Positions 1-5,088 of a stretch of DNA of 5,088 nucleotides are shown piece after piece. The stretch comes from Alistipes sp. (GTDB lineage: Bacteria; Bacteroidota; Bacteroidia; Bacteroidales; Rikenellaceae): assembly GCA_029065825.1 (NCBI GenBank), contig JAIEHQ010000160.1, positions 1 to 5,088 on the forward strand, in the 5' to 3' direction. Position 1 is the first letter of the stretch. Each line of letters starts with the position of its first letter. The position numbers were made by a program, and so were the translations under genes. Below the pieces are notes generated by a model that saw nothing but the letters and a program-made list of their open reading frames with translations, was not told the DNA's origin and did no database searches.

Positions 1-427
1 TGGCCACGTATTCGCGGATCTCGATCTTCTCCAGTCCGTTCAGGATGACCGTCAGGTTGCCGTTGGGCATCTCCAGGATCTTGATGATGCGGGCGGCCGT
101 TCCGATCTTGTACATGTCGTCCGGAGCCGGATCCTCCACCTCGCTCTCGCGCTGAAGCACGGCTCCCAGCATGCCGCCCCGCTCGTTCACGTCGCGCACC
201 AGGCGGATGCTCTTCTCGCGTCCCACCGTGATGGGCGTGATCGCTCCGGGGAACAATACGGAACTGCGCAGCGTCAGGATCGGCAGCACCTCGGGCACGT
301 TGGCCTCCTCGATTACCTCGTCCCCGCCCGTGACGATGGGGATCACATGATGCCGGCCGTCCAGCACATCGGGGAGCACGTTGAGCTCCTCCATGTCTAT
401 ATTTTGCTTGTTTTTCTTACCGCTCAT
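1..427 (-). CDS. lon: Lon ATP-dependent protease, N-terminal part (cut by window edge)
   Basis: Lon is a cytoplasmic AAA+ serine protease that unfolds and degrades damaged and regulatory proteins. Only the first 142 residues are visible; the AAA+ and Ser-Lys protease domains lie beyond position 1. From about residue 47 the translation follows the Lon N-terminal substrate-recognition domain: VLPILTLRSSVLFPGAITPI, then VGREKSIRLV, YKIGTAARIIKILEMPNG and LTVILNGLEKIEI. This matches the E. coli Lon start (PVLPLRDVVVYPHMVIPLFVGREKSI), recalled from family knowledge. About 45 residues precede this domain, where E. coli has roughly ten; this tail is basic then acidic and looks disordered. I chose the ATG at 427 because a TATCTTTG promoter box lies about 30 bases upstream. 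Met12 (start at 394) is an alternative. The gene is divergent from valS. I see no heat-shock CIRCE element. The family call is firm. Confidence 0.95.
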   Translation of the reverse strand, partial: MSGKKNKQNIDMEELNVLPDVLDGRHHVIPIVTGGDEVIEEANVPEVLPILTLRSSVLFPGAITPITVGREKSIRLVRDVNERGGMLGAVLQRESEVEDPAPDDMYKIGTAARIIKILEMPNGNLTVILNGLEKIEIREYVA

Positions 428-455
428 AATATAATTATTCCCTGATAAAAGTTTG

Positions 456-463
456 CAAAGATA
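456..463 (-). promoter_or_regulatory. Putative -7 box of the lon promoter
   Basis: Read on the minus strand, this is TATCTTTG, a perfect match to the Bacteroidota primary-sigma -7 consensus TAnnTTTG. It ends 28 bases before the lon ATG, so transcription would start some 20 bases upstream of the gene. No good TTTG -33 element lies at the usual 19-21 base spacing, so the upstream half of the promoter is weak or absent. The leader contains AGGGA roughly a dozen bases before the start, a poor Shine-Dalgarno at best. Confidence 0.6.
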
Positions 464-506
464 ACGTTTTTTCGACACATTTTATTTCTTTTTCGCAGAA
501 TGTTCA

Positions 507-514
507 TAACTTTG
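507..514 (+). promoter_or_regulatory. Putative -7 box of the valS promoter
   Basis: TAACTTTG matches the Bacteroidota TAnnTTTG consensus exactly and lies 41 bases before the valS ATG. A transcript would begin around position 520 and carry a leader of roughly 35 bases. The -33 element is poorly conserved; TTTC at 485-488 (18-base spacing) is the nearest candidate. The leader has no Shine-Dalgarno sequence, which is normal in this phylum. There is no room for a T-box or other large aminoacylation-sensing leader. Confidence 0.6.
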
Positions 515-555
515 CGAATCCTACTACAAGTTTCATACAAACACATCGAACGACC

Positions 556-3183
556 ATGCAAATCGCCGACAAATATTCCCCGCAGGAGATCGAGTCCAAA
601 TGGTACGACTACTGGATGGAGCACCGCCTCTTCCATTCCGAGCCCGACGAGCGGCAACCCTACACCATCGTCATCCCGCCCCCCAACGTGACGGGCATGC
701 TCCACATGGGCCACATGCTCAACAACACCCTGCAGGACGTGCTGGTGCGGCGCGCCCGCATGCAGGGCAAGAATGCCTGCTGGGTGCCGGGCACCGACCA
801 CGCCTCGATCGCGACGGAGGCCAAGGTGGTGGCCAAGCTCAAGGCCGAAGGAATCGAGAAATCGGACCTCACGCGCGAGGAGTTCCTGCGCCACGCCTGG
901 GAGTGGAAAGAGAAATACGGAGGCGTGATCCTGCAGCAGCTGCGCAAGCTGGGCGCCTCGTGCGACTGGGAGCGCACGGCCTTCACGATGGACGAGGCCC
1001 GCTCGGAGAGCGTCCTCAAAGTCTTCTGCGACCTCCATGAGAAAGGACTCATCTACCGGGGTGTCCGCATGGTGAACTGGGATCCCGCGGCGCAGACCGC
1101 CCTTTCGGACGAAGAGGTGGTGTTCAAGGAGTCGCACGGCAAGCTCTACCACCTGCGCTACCGGGTCGAGGGAAGCGACCGCACGATCGTCGTCGCCACC
1201 ACGCGCCCGGAGACCATCCTCGGCGACACGGCCCTCTGTGTCAATCCCGACGACGAGCGCTACGCCTGGCTGCCCGAGAACGCACGGGTCGTCGTCCCGC
1301 TGGTGGGGCGCTCGATCCCCGTCATCCGCGACACCTACGTCGATATCGCCTTCGGCACGGGCGCGCTGAAGGTCACGCCGGCCCACGACATCAACGACTA
1401 CATGCTGGGCGAGAAGTACGGACTCGAATCCATCGACATATTCAACGACGACGGAACGATCAACGACAAGGTGGGGCTCTACGTCGGCATGGAGCGCTTC
1501 GCGCTGCGCAAGCAGATCGAGAAAGACCTCGACGCGGCCGGACTGCTCGAAAAAACGGAGGATTACACCAACAACATCGGCTACTCGGAGCGCACGGGCG
1601 TGGCGATCGAACCCAAGCTCTCGATGCAGTGGTTCCTCTCGATGCAGCGGCTGGCCGACCCCGCCGCACGCGCCGTGCTGGAGGATACGATCCGCTTCAC
1701 GCCCGAGAAATACAAGAACACCTACCGTCACTGGATGGAGAACATCAAGGACTGGTGCATCTCGCGCCAGCTCTGGTGGGGACACCGCATTCCCGCGTGG
1801 TACCTCCCGCAGGGAGGCTACGTGGTGGCCCTCACGCCCGAGGAGGCGCTGGAGAAGGCCCGCGCGAAGAGCGGCGACCCGACGCTGGCGCTCGCCGACC
1901 TGCGTCAGGACGAGGACGTGCTCGACACCTGGTTCTCGTCGTGGCTGTGGCCCATCTCGGTCTTCGACGGCATCCGCCGTCCGGACAACGAGGAGATCCG
2001 CTACTACTACCCCACGGCCGATCTGGTCACCGGCCCGGACATCATCTTCTTCTGGGTGGCCCGCATGATCATGGCCGGCTACGAGTACCGGAACGAGAAA
2101 CCTTTCGGACACGTCTATTTCACGGGCATCGTCCGCGACAAGCTGGGCCGCAAAATGTCCAAGCAGCTGGGCAACTCGCCCGACCCGCTGGAGCTGATCG
2201 CCCGCTACGGCGCGGACGGCATGCGCGTGGCGATGCTGCTCTCGGCATCGGCTGGCAACGACGTCATGTTCGACGAGGCGCTCTGCGAGCAGGGCCGCAA
2301 CTTCGGCAACAAGATCTGGAACGCCTACCGGCTCGTGAACGGCTGGTCGGTCGATGAGGCGCTCGCCCAGAGCGACAACGACCGTCTGGCGATCGAATGG
2401 TTCCGCAACCGCCTGGCGAAGACTCGCGGCGAAATCGATGCCGACTTCGCGTCGTACCGAATTTCGGAGGCCTTCATGACCCTCTACAAACTCTTCTGGG
2501 ACGACTTCAGCGGCTGGTATCTGGAGATGGTCAAGCCCGCCTACCAGTGTCCGACCGACCCGGCGACGATGGCCGCGACGCGCGCCTTCTTCGACGAGCT
2601 GCTGCGGCTGCTCCACCCCTTCATGCCCTTCGTCACGGAGGAGATCTGGCAGGACCTGGCACCCCGCAGCGCCGGCGAGTCGATCATGACGCAGCTGCTG
2701 CCTCCCGCGACGGAGGCCGATGCCGCGCTGCTCGCACGCTTCGAGCTGACGCAGGAGATCGTATCGGCCGTGCGCAACATCCGCAAGCAGAAAAACCTGC
2801 CCCAGAAAGAGGCGCTGACGCTCCGCACGATCGCCGACGAGAACTACCCCGCCGAGTACGCACCCGTCCTGCGCAAGATGGGCAACCTCTCGGCCATCGA
2901 GACCGTCGCCGAGAAAGATCCTTCGGCCGCGGGATTCATCGTCAAGACCACCCAGTACTTCATCCCGATGGAGGGACGCATCGACAAGGAGGCCGAGACG
3001 AAAAAGCTCAACGACGAACTGGCCTATCTCGAAGGCTTCCTGGCGAGCGTCATGAAAAAGCTCTCGAACGAACGGTTCGTCTCGTCGGCACCCGAAAAGG
3101 TGGTGGCCAACGAGCGGGCCAAGCAGTCCGATGCCGAGGCCAAGATCGCTGCGATCCGCGAACAGCTCGCTGCGCTCCGATAG
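556..3183 (+). CDS. valS: Valyl-tRNA synthetase (class Ia), complete
   Basis: The product charges tRNA-Val with valine in the cytoplasm and hydrolyses mischarged Thr-tRNA-Val. It has 875 residues, typical of bacterial ValRS. The Rossmann catalytic core opens with PPPNVTGMLHMGH (41-53), which contains the HIGH-type signature HMGH (50-53). The inserted CP1 editing domain spans roughly 195-400, with TTRPETILGDTAL (215-227) and GTGALKVTPAHDINDY (267-282). The core resumes with DWCISRQLWWGHRIPAWY (399-416), GPDIIFFWVARM (493-504) and the KMSKS loop, here KMSKQ (533-537). An anticodon-binding helical domain follows, including HPFMPFVTEEIWQ (687-699). The charged C-terminal helices from about 805 to 875 form the ValRS coiled-coil arm. 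The ATG at 556 puts the core at the expected distance from the N-terminus. No truncation or frameshift is seen. It is preceded by its own promoter and followed by a hairpin-rich gap. Confidence 0.98.
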   Translation: MQIADKYSPQEIESKWYDYWMEHRLFHSEPDERQPYTIVIPPPNVTGMLHMGHMLNNTLQDVLVRRARMQGKNACWVPGTDHASIATEAKVVAKLKAEGIEKSDLTREEFLRHAWEWKEKYGGVILQQLRKLGASCDWERTAFTMDEARSESVLKVFCDLHEKGLIYRGVRMVNWDPAAQTALSDEEVVFKESHGKLYHLRYRVEGSDRTIVVATTRPETILGDTALCVNPDDERYAWLPENARVVVPLVGRSIPVIRDTYVDIAFGTGALKVTPAHDINDYMLGEKYGLESIDIFNDDGTINDKVGLYVGMERFALRKQIEKDLDAAGLLEKTEDYTNNIGYSERTGVAIEPKLSMQWFLSMQRLADPAARAVLEDTIRFTPEKYKNTYRHWMENIKDWCISRQLWWGHRIPAWYLPQGGYVVALTPEEALEKARAKSGDPTLALADLRQDEDVLDTWFSSWLWPISVFDGIRRPDNEEIRYYYPTADLVTGPDIIFFWVARMIMAGYEYRNEKPFGHVYFTGIVRDKLGRKMSKQLGNSPDPLELIARYGADGMRVAMLLSASAGNDVMFDEALCEQGRNFGNKIWNAYRLVNGWSVDEALAQSDNDRLAIEWFRNRLAKTRGEIDADFASYRISEAFMTLYKLFWDDFSGWYLEMVKPAYQCPTDPATMAATRAFFDELLRLLHPFMPFVTEEIWQDLAPRSAGESIMTQLLPPATEADAALLARFELTQEIVSAVRNIRKQKNLPQKEALTLRTIADENYPAEYAPVLRKMGNLSAIETVAEKDPSAAGFIVKTTQYFIPMEGRIDKEAETKKLNDELAYLEGFLASVMKKLSNERFVSSAPEKVVANERAKQSDAEAKIAAIREQLAALR

Positions 3184-3200
3184 CCCCGGGATGCCTCGCG

Positions 3201-3217
3201 CCGCCGCCTGGCGGCGG
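3201..3217 (+). terminator. Short perfect GC hairpin just after valS
   Basis: CCGCCGCC (3201-3208) and GGCGGCGG (3210-3217) are perfect inverted arms around a single central T. In RNA this would fold with a 6-7 bp all-GC stem and a 3-5 base loop. It begins 17 bases after the valS stop codon. No T-run follows, so it is not a classical intrinsic terminator. It may stabilise the mRNA 3' end or be the first part of a compound termination region. Confidence 0.4.
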
Positions 3218-3252
3218 GGTGCGCAGGCGCATTTAATCCACAAGTCAAACCG

Positions 3253-3282
3253 GCGGGCCGTCGTCTCGAAGCGACGGCCCGC
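3253..3282 (+). terminator. Strong 11-bp hairpin between valS and rnhA
   Basis: GCGGGCCGTCG (3253-3263) pairs perfectly with CGACGGCCCGC (3272-3282) around the 8-base loop TCTCGAAG. This is the most stable perfect stem in the window and lies 69 bases after the valS stop. It is flanked by A-rich sequence upstream (CAAGTCAAAC) and ACAACTTC downstream. The lack of a T-tract makes a classical intrinsic terminator uncertain, but the size, position and perfection suit a valS transcript end. Confidence 0.5.
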
Positions 3283-3298
3283 ACAACTTCGGCGCAGA

Positions 3299-3340
3299 GC
3301 CTCCCGCCGGCCCGCAGCTTCCGCTGCCGGCCGGGGAGGC
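3299..3340 (+). terminator. Long imperfect hairpin before rnhA
   Basis: The outer arms GCCTCCC (3299-3305) and GGGAGGC (3334-3340) form 7 bp. After a 2-base bulge, CGGCC (3308-3312) pairs with GGCCG (3329-3333). After one C-C mismatch, GCAGC (3314-3318) pairs with GCTGC (3323-3327) closed by a TTCC tetraloop. That gives 17 base pairs in total. The structure ends 26 bases before the rnhA start and is not followed by a T-run. It could end the valS transcript or form part of the rnhA leader; the sequence alone does not decide. Confidence 0.45.
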
Positions 3341-3366
3341 ATCCGCCCGACAAACCGATCCAGACA

Positions 3367-3831
3367 TTGAACCCCATTACCATCTACACCGACGGCTCCG
3401 CCCTGGGCAACCCCGGGCCGGGCGGCTACGGGGCGGTCCTCATCTCAGGCCGCTTCCGCAAGGAGGTGTCGCAGGGCTTCCGCCTGACGACCAACAACCG
3501 CATGGAGCTTATGGCCGTCTGCGTCGCTCTCGAACTGCTCCGGTTCGACGGCAGCGACGTGACCGTCTATTCCGACTCGAAGTACGTGGTCGATGCCGTC
3601 GAGAAACGGTGGGTCTTCGGCTGGGAGAAGAAAGGGTTCGCCGGGAAGAAGAACCCCGACCTCTGGCAGCGGTTCCTGCGCGTCTATCGCCGCCACAGCG
3701 TCCGCTTCGTCTGGGTCAAGGGACACGCCGAGACGGTCGAGAACAACCGCTGCGACCGGCTGGCCGTCGCCGCCGCCAACGACCGGGCGCACCTGCTGGA
3801 GGATGCGGGCTACACGCCCGGCGGGGAGTAG
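3367..3831 (+). CDS. rnhA: Ribonuclease HI (type 1), complete, TTG start
   Basis: RNase HI cuts the RNA strand of RNA:DNA hybrids, removing R-loops and replication primers in the cytoplasm. The 154-residue product is nearly the length of the 155-residue E. coli enzyme. All catalytic residues are visible: Asp9 in YTDGSALGNPGPGG, Glu47 in TTNNRMELMAV, Asp70 in VYSDSKYVVDAV, His120 in WVKGHAE and Asp130 in NNRCDRLAVAAA. A basic protrusion (about 80-96, rich in Lys, Arg and Trp) followed by DLWQR (98-102) matches the substrate-binding handle of bacterial RNase HI. The start must be TTG at 3367: the next in-frame Met is residue 46, which would delete the first catalytic Asp, and no ATG lies just upstream in frame. 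No Shine-Dalgarno and no clear TAnnTTTG box precede it, so it may depend on readthrough from valS or on an unrecognised promoter. Confidence 0.97.
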   Translation: MNPITIYTDGSALGNPGPGGYGAVLISGRFRKEVSQGFRLTTNNRMELMAVCVALELLRFDGSDVTVYSDSKYVVDAVEKRWVFGWEKKGFAGKKNPDLWQRFLRVYRRHSVRFVWVKGHAETVENNRCDRLAVAAANDRAHLLEDAGYTPGGE

Positions 3832-4090
3832 CGCCCGGGGCAGCCGAGAAAGAGGGGCAGGTAGAGCCGCATAAAATTTCAACGATGCGGCAGAATTCCT
3901 GTCCGATACATCCGGCCCGATCCGCTGCCGCCACTCCGGGTCCGGCACCTTCGAGCAGAAGGCCCGTCTTCGTGCCAAGCAAGTCGTATTTCATTCTTTT
4001 TCAGCTGTTTTTTCACTACAAGATACGACCGACCCGACTCTGCGCCCGACCTCCGTGCCCCGACTCCGTTTCGGACATTTTGCCCCCGGC

Positions 4091-4112
4091 GAAAGCGGGC
4101 GGACCTGCTTTC
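4091..4112 (+). terminator. Possible hairpin in the rnhA-exporter gap
   Basis: GAAAGCGGG (4091-4099) pairs with CCTGCTTTC (4104-4112), including one G-T wobble, around the tetraloop CGGA. The stem is 9 bp. It is followed by CCCCCGCTTATTT rather than a clean T-run, so terminator function is tentative. It lies about 260 bases after the rnhA stop, just before the AT-rich promoter region. Confidence 0.3.
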
Positions 4113-4122
4113 CCCCGCTTAT

Positions 4123-4144
4123 TTCGTAATCTTTAACTTCGTTT
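4123..4144 (+). repeat. Upstream copy of a direct repeat before the exporter
   Basis: This 22-base unit shares ATCTTTAACTTCGTTT (4129-4144) exactly with a second copy at 4203-4218, and both are preceded by TTCGT. The only difference is one extra A in this copy. The two copies are 74 bases apart. The extra A disrupts the TAnnTTT spacing, so this copy would be a poorer promoter box than the downstream one. Confidence 0.6.
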
Positions 4145-4160
4145 CAGATACTCCGTCTCA

Positions 4161-4187
4161 ACAAAACGCAAACAAGTTCGGTTTTGT
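4161..4187. promoter_or_regulatory. Inverted repeat, possible operator
   Basis: ACAAAAC (4161-4167) and GTTTTGT (4181-4187) are perfect 7-base inverted arms separated by 13 bases, giving a centre-to-centre distance of about two helical turns. The pair lies just upstream of the exporter promoter elements, where a dimeric regulator could bind. In AT-rich sequence a 7-base match can arise by chance, so this is tentative. Confidence 0.3.
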
Positions 4188-4197
4188 ATTCGGCATA

Positions 4198-4229
4198 TTC
4201 GTATCTTTAACTTCGTTTTCGTATCTTTG
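4198..4229 (+). promoter_or_regulatory. Exporter promoter with tandem duplicated -7-like boxes
   Basis: TATCTTTG (4222-4229) matches TAnnTTTG exactly. TTCG at 4198-4201, with 20-base spacing, could serve as a relaxed -33 element. TTCGTATCTTT occurs twice, at 4198-4208 and 4218-4228, offset by exactly 20 bases. The first copy gives a near-match TATCTTTA (4202-4209), which itself has TTCG (4177-4180) 21 bases upstream. Transcription from the better box would start around 4236, giving a leader of about 25 bases with an A-rich stretch before the ATG and no Shine-Dalgarno. Confidence 0.6.
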
Positions 4230-4259
4230 CCGCCATCATCATCCGAAAACACAAACGCC

Positions 4260-5088
4260 ATGTTCAAGACATACATGCGGCTGCTGGGCTTCGTAAGCCC
4301 GATCTCCCGCTACGCGATCCCCTACTTCTTCTACGCGCTCTTCTACGCCCTGTTCAACACGCTGACCTACGCCATGATCCTCCCGATCATGGACACGCTC
4401 TTCAATCAGGAGAAGGCGTTCGAATTCGAGCCGGTTTACCAGCTGCCGACGCTCGATCAGATCGTGAGCCTCGACGCTTCGCAGCTGATCAATTACAGCT
4501 ACACGCAGGTGTTCGGCACGGAGTTCTCGATGCCCAACATGCTGCTGCTGCTCGCCGCGACCACCATCGTCCTCACCCTGCTGAGCAACCTCTTCCGCTA
4601 CCTGAGCGCACTGACGGTCGAGAACATGCGCGTGCGCTCGCTGCAGCGCATGCGCACCGAGCTGTTCGAGAAGGTTACGGGCATGAACGCCGGCTACTTC
4701 AGCGAGCAGCGCAAGGGCGACATCATCTCGCGCATCACGCAGGACGTGATGGTCGTGCAGTTCTGCATCACCAATACGCTCCAGGCCGCCTTCCGCGATC
4801 CGATGCTCATCATCGGCTACATCATCTACATGCTCTGCATCTCGTGGCAGCTGTCGCTCTTCGCCATCCTCTTCCTGCCCGTGGTGGCCGTGATCATCGG
4901 CCGCATCGTCAAGAAGCTGCGCCACCCGGCCCTCAAGGGACAGGAGCGCATGGGCGACATGGTCAGCGTCCTGGACGAGTCGCTCTCGGGCATCAAGGTC
5001 ATCAAGAGCTACAACGCCATCGGCTACATCCGCAGCAAGTTCAACCGATTCAACGCCGAGTTCTCGCGCCTGACGCTCGCCATGGCGC
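4260..5088 (+). CDS. ABC exporter (MsbA-like), N-terminal membrane domain, cut by window edge
   Basis: The visible 276 residues form most of an ABC type-1 exporter transmembrane domain in the inner membrane; the remaining helices and the ATP-binding domain lie past the window end. Hydrophobic segments run about 18-46, 92-118, 170-192 and 194-216, consistent with the first four helices. FSEQRKGDIISRITQDV (147-163) resembles the first intracellular coupling segment of MsbA-type exporters (FFDKQSTGTLLSRITYDS in MsbA, recalled). DESLSGIKVIKSYNAI (239-254) is the usual segment before helix 5. Residues 47-91 form a long, acidic and polar first periplasmic loop, larger than in MsbA. The ATG at 4260 follows a promoter box by 30 bases. 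Such proteins flip lipids or export drugs or peptides; lipid A transport is plausible but the substrate cannot be read from this part. The family is firm, the specific function is not. Confidence 0.9.
   Translation, partial: MFKTYMRLLGFVSPISRYAIPYFFYALFYALFNTLTYAMILPIMDTLFNQEKAFEFEPVYQLPTLDQIVSLDASQLINYSYTQVFGTEFSMPNMLLLLAATTIVLTLLSNLFRYLSALTVENMRVRSLQRMRTELFEKVTGMNAGYFSEQRKGDIISRITQDVMVVQFCITNTLQAAFRDPMLIIGYIIYMLCISWQLSLFAILFLPVVAVIIGRIVKKLRHPALKGQERMGDMVSVLDESLSGIKVIKSYNAIGYIRSKFNRFNAEFSRLTLAMA

Larger units (their letters stand above)
3832..4259. other. Long non-coding gap between rnhA and the ABC exporter
   Basis: I found no credible protein or tRNA gene in this 428-bp stretch. Open frames crossing it are out-of-frame run-ons from rnhA with no recognisable domain. 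The first half is GC-rich with several weak inverted arms, for example GCGGCAG (3887-3893) with CTGCCGC (3925-3931). An AT-rich, T-run-containing patch lies at 3988-4020. CCCGAC occurs three times at 4033, 4045 and 4059. The last 140 bases hold a hairpin, repeats and the exporter promoter, listed separately. A small RNA or a second promoter cannot be excluded. Confidence 0.6.

Noticed and set aside
500..691. Small plus-strand open frame overlapping the valS start, a possible leader peptide
   Set aside because: Its start lies upstream of the predicted valS transcription start, it overlaps valS out of frame, and it has no run of Val, Leu or Ile codons as an attenuator peptide would.
424..3342. 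Very long minus-strand open frame opposite valS
   Set aside because: It is exactly in register with valS codons and stays open only because valS avoids TTA, CTA and TCA. Its translation is a low-complexity Arg/Val/Asp/His-rich string with no recognisable domain, while valS on the plus strand has every family motif.
3445..3978. Minus-strand open frame opposite rnhA and the following gap
   Set aside because: It is in register with rnhA codons and ends exactly at an rnhA TCA codon. No domain is recognisable, and rnhA has a complete active site.
3988..4016. T-rich stretches that might mark an intrinsic terminator for rnhA
   Set aside because: The only nearby stem is a 5-bp one (CCTTC 3948-3952 with GAAGG 3958-3962), which ends more than 30 bases before the first T-run. 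Hairpin and T-tract are not adjacent.
4065..4075. Small TCCG-TTT-CGGA hairpin followed by ATTTTG
   Set aside because: A 4-bp stem with a 3-base loop is too weak to call a terminator.
3609..4136. Plus-strand open frame running from inside rnhA into the gap
   Set aside because: It is an out-of-frame reading of rnhA that continues into non-coding sequence, with no promoter, conserved motif or membrane or signal segment that would support a gene.
4239..4925. Minus-strand open frame opposite the ABC exporter
   Set aside because: It is in register with the exporter codons and has the same codon-bias origin. The product is His/Glu/Asp/Arg-rich with no family features.

Overview
The window looks like ordinary chromosomal backbone from a GC-rich member of the Bacteroidota. 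Coding regions are GC-rich, gene starts lack Shine-Dalgarno sequences, short AT-rich leaders separate the genes, and TAnnTTTG boxes (the Bacteroidota -7 promoter element) sit just upstream of three of the four genes. The codon bias and gene content resemble the Alistipes/Rikenellaceae branch. That placement is an inference and has not been tested by comparison.

Layout: positions 1-427 (minus strand) hold the N-terminal part of a Lon protease. A 128-bp divergent promoter region follows (428-555). Positions 556-3183 (plus) hold a complete valyl-tRNA synthetase, valS. A 183-bp gap (3184-3366) carries three consecutive GC-rich hairpins. Positions 3367-3831 (plus) hold a complete type 1 ribonuclease HI that starts at TTG. 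A 428-bp non-coding stretch (3832-4259) becomes AT-rich toward its 3' end and contains a hairpin, direct and inverted repeats and a promoter. From 4260 to the window end (plus) lies the first membrane domain of a MsbA-like ABC exporter, cut off by the window edge.

The genes are unrelated housekeeping functions: protein quality control, tRNA charging, RNA:DNA hybrid removal and membrane export. Only lon and valS are obviously linked in regulation, through their shared divergent promoter region. I see no mobile element, CRISPR array, tRNA, rRNA or defence system, and nothing that clearly amounts to an undescribed system. The most interesting parts are the two larger intergenic gaps: the hairpin cluster after valS and the repeated promoter-like units before the ABC exporter.
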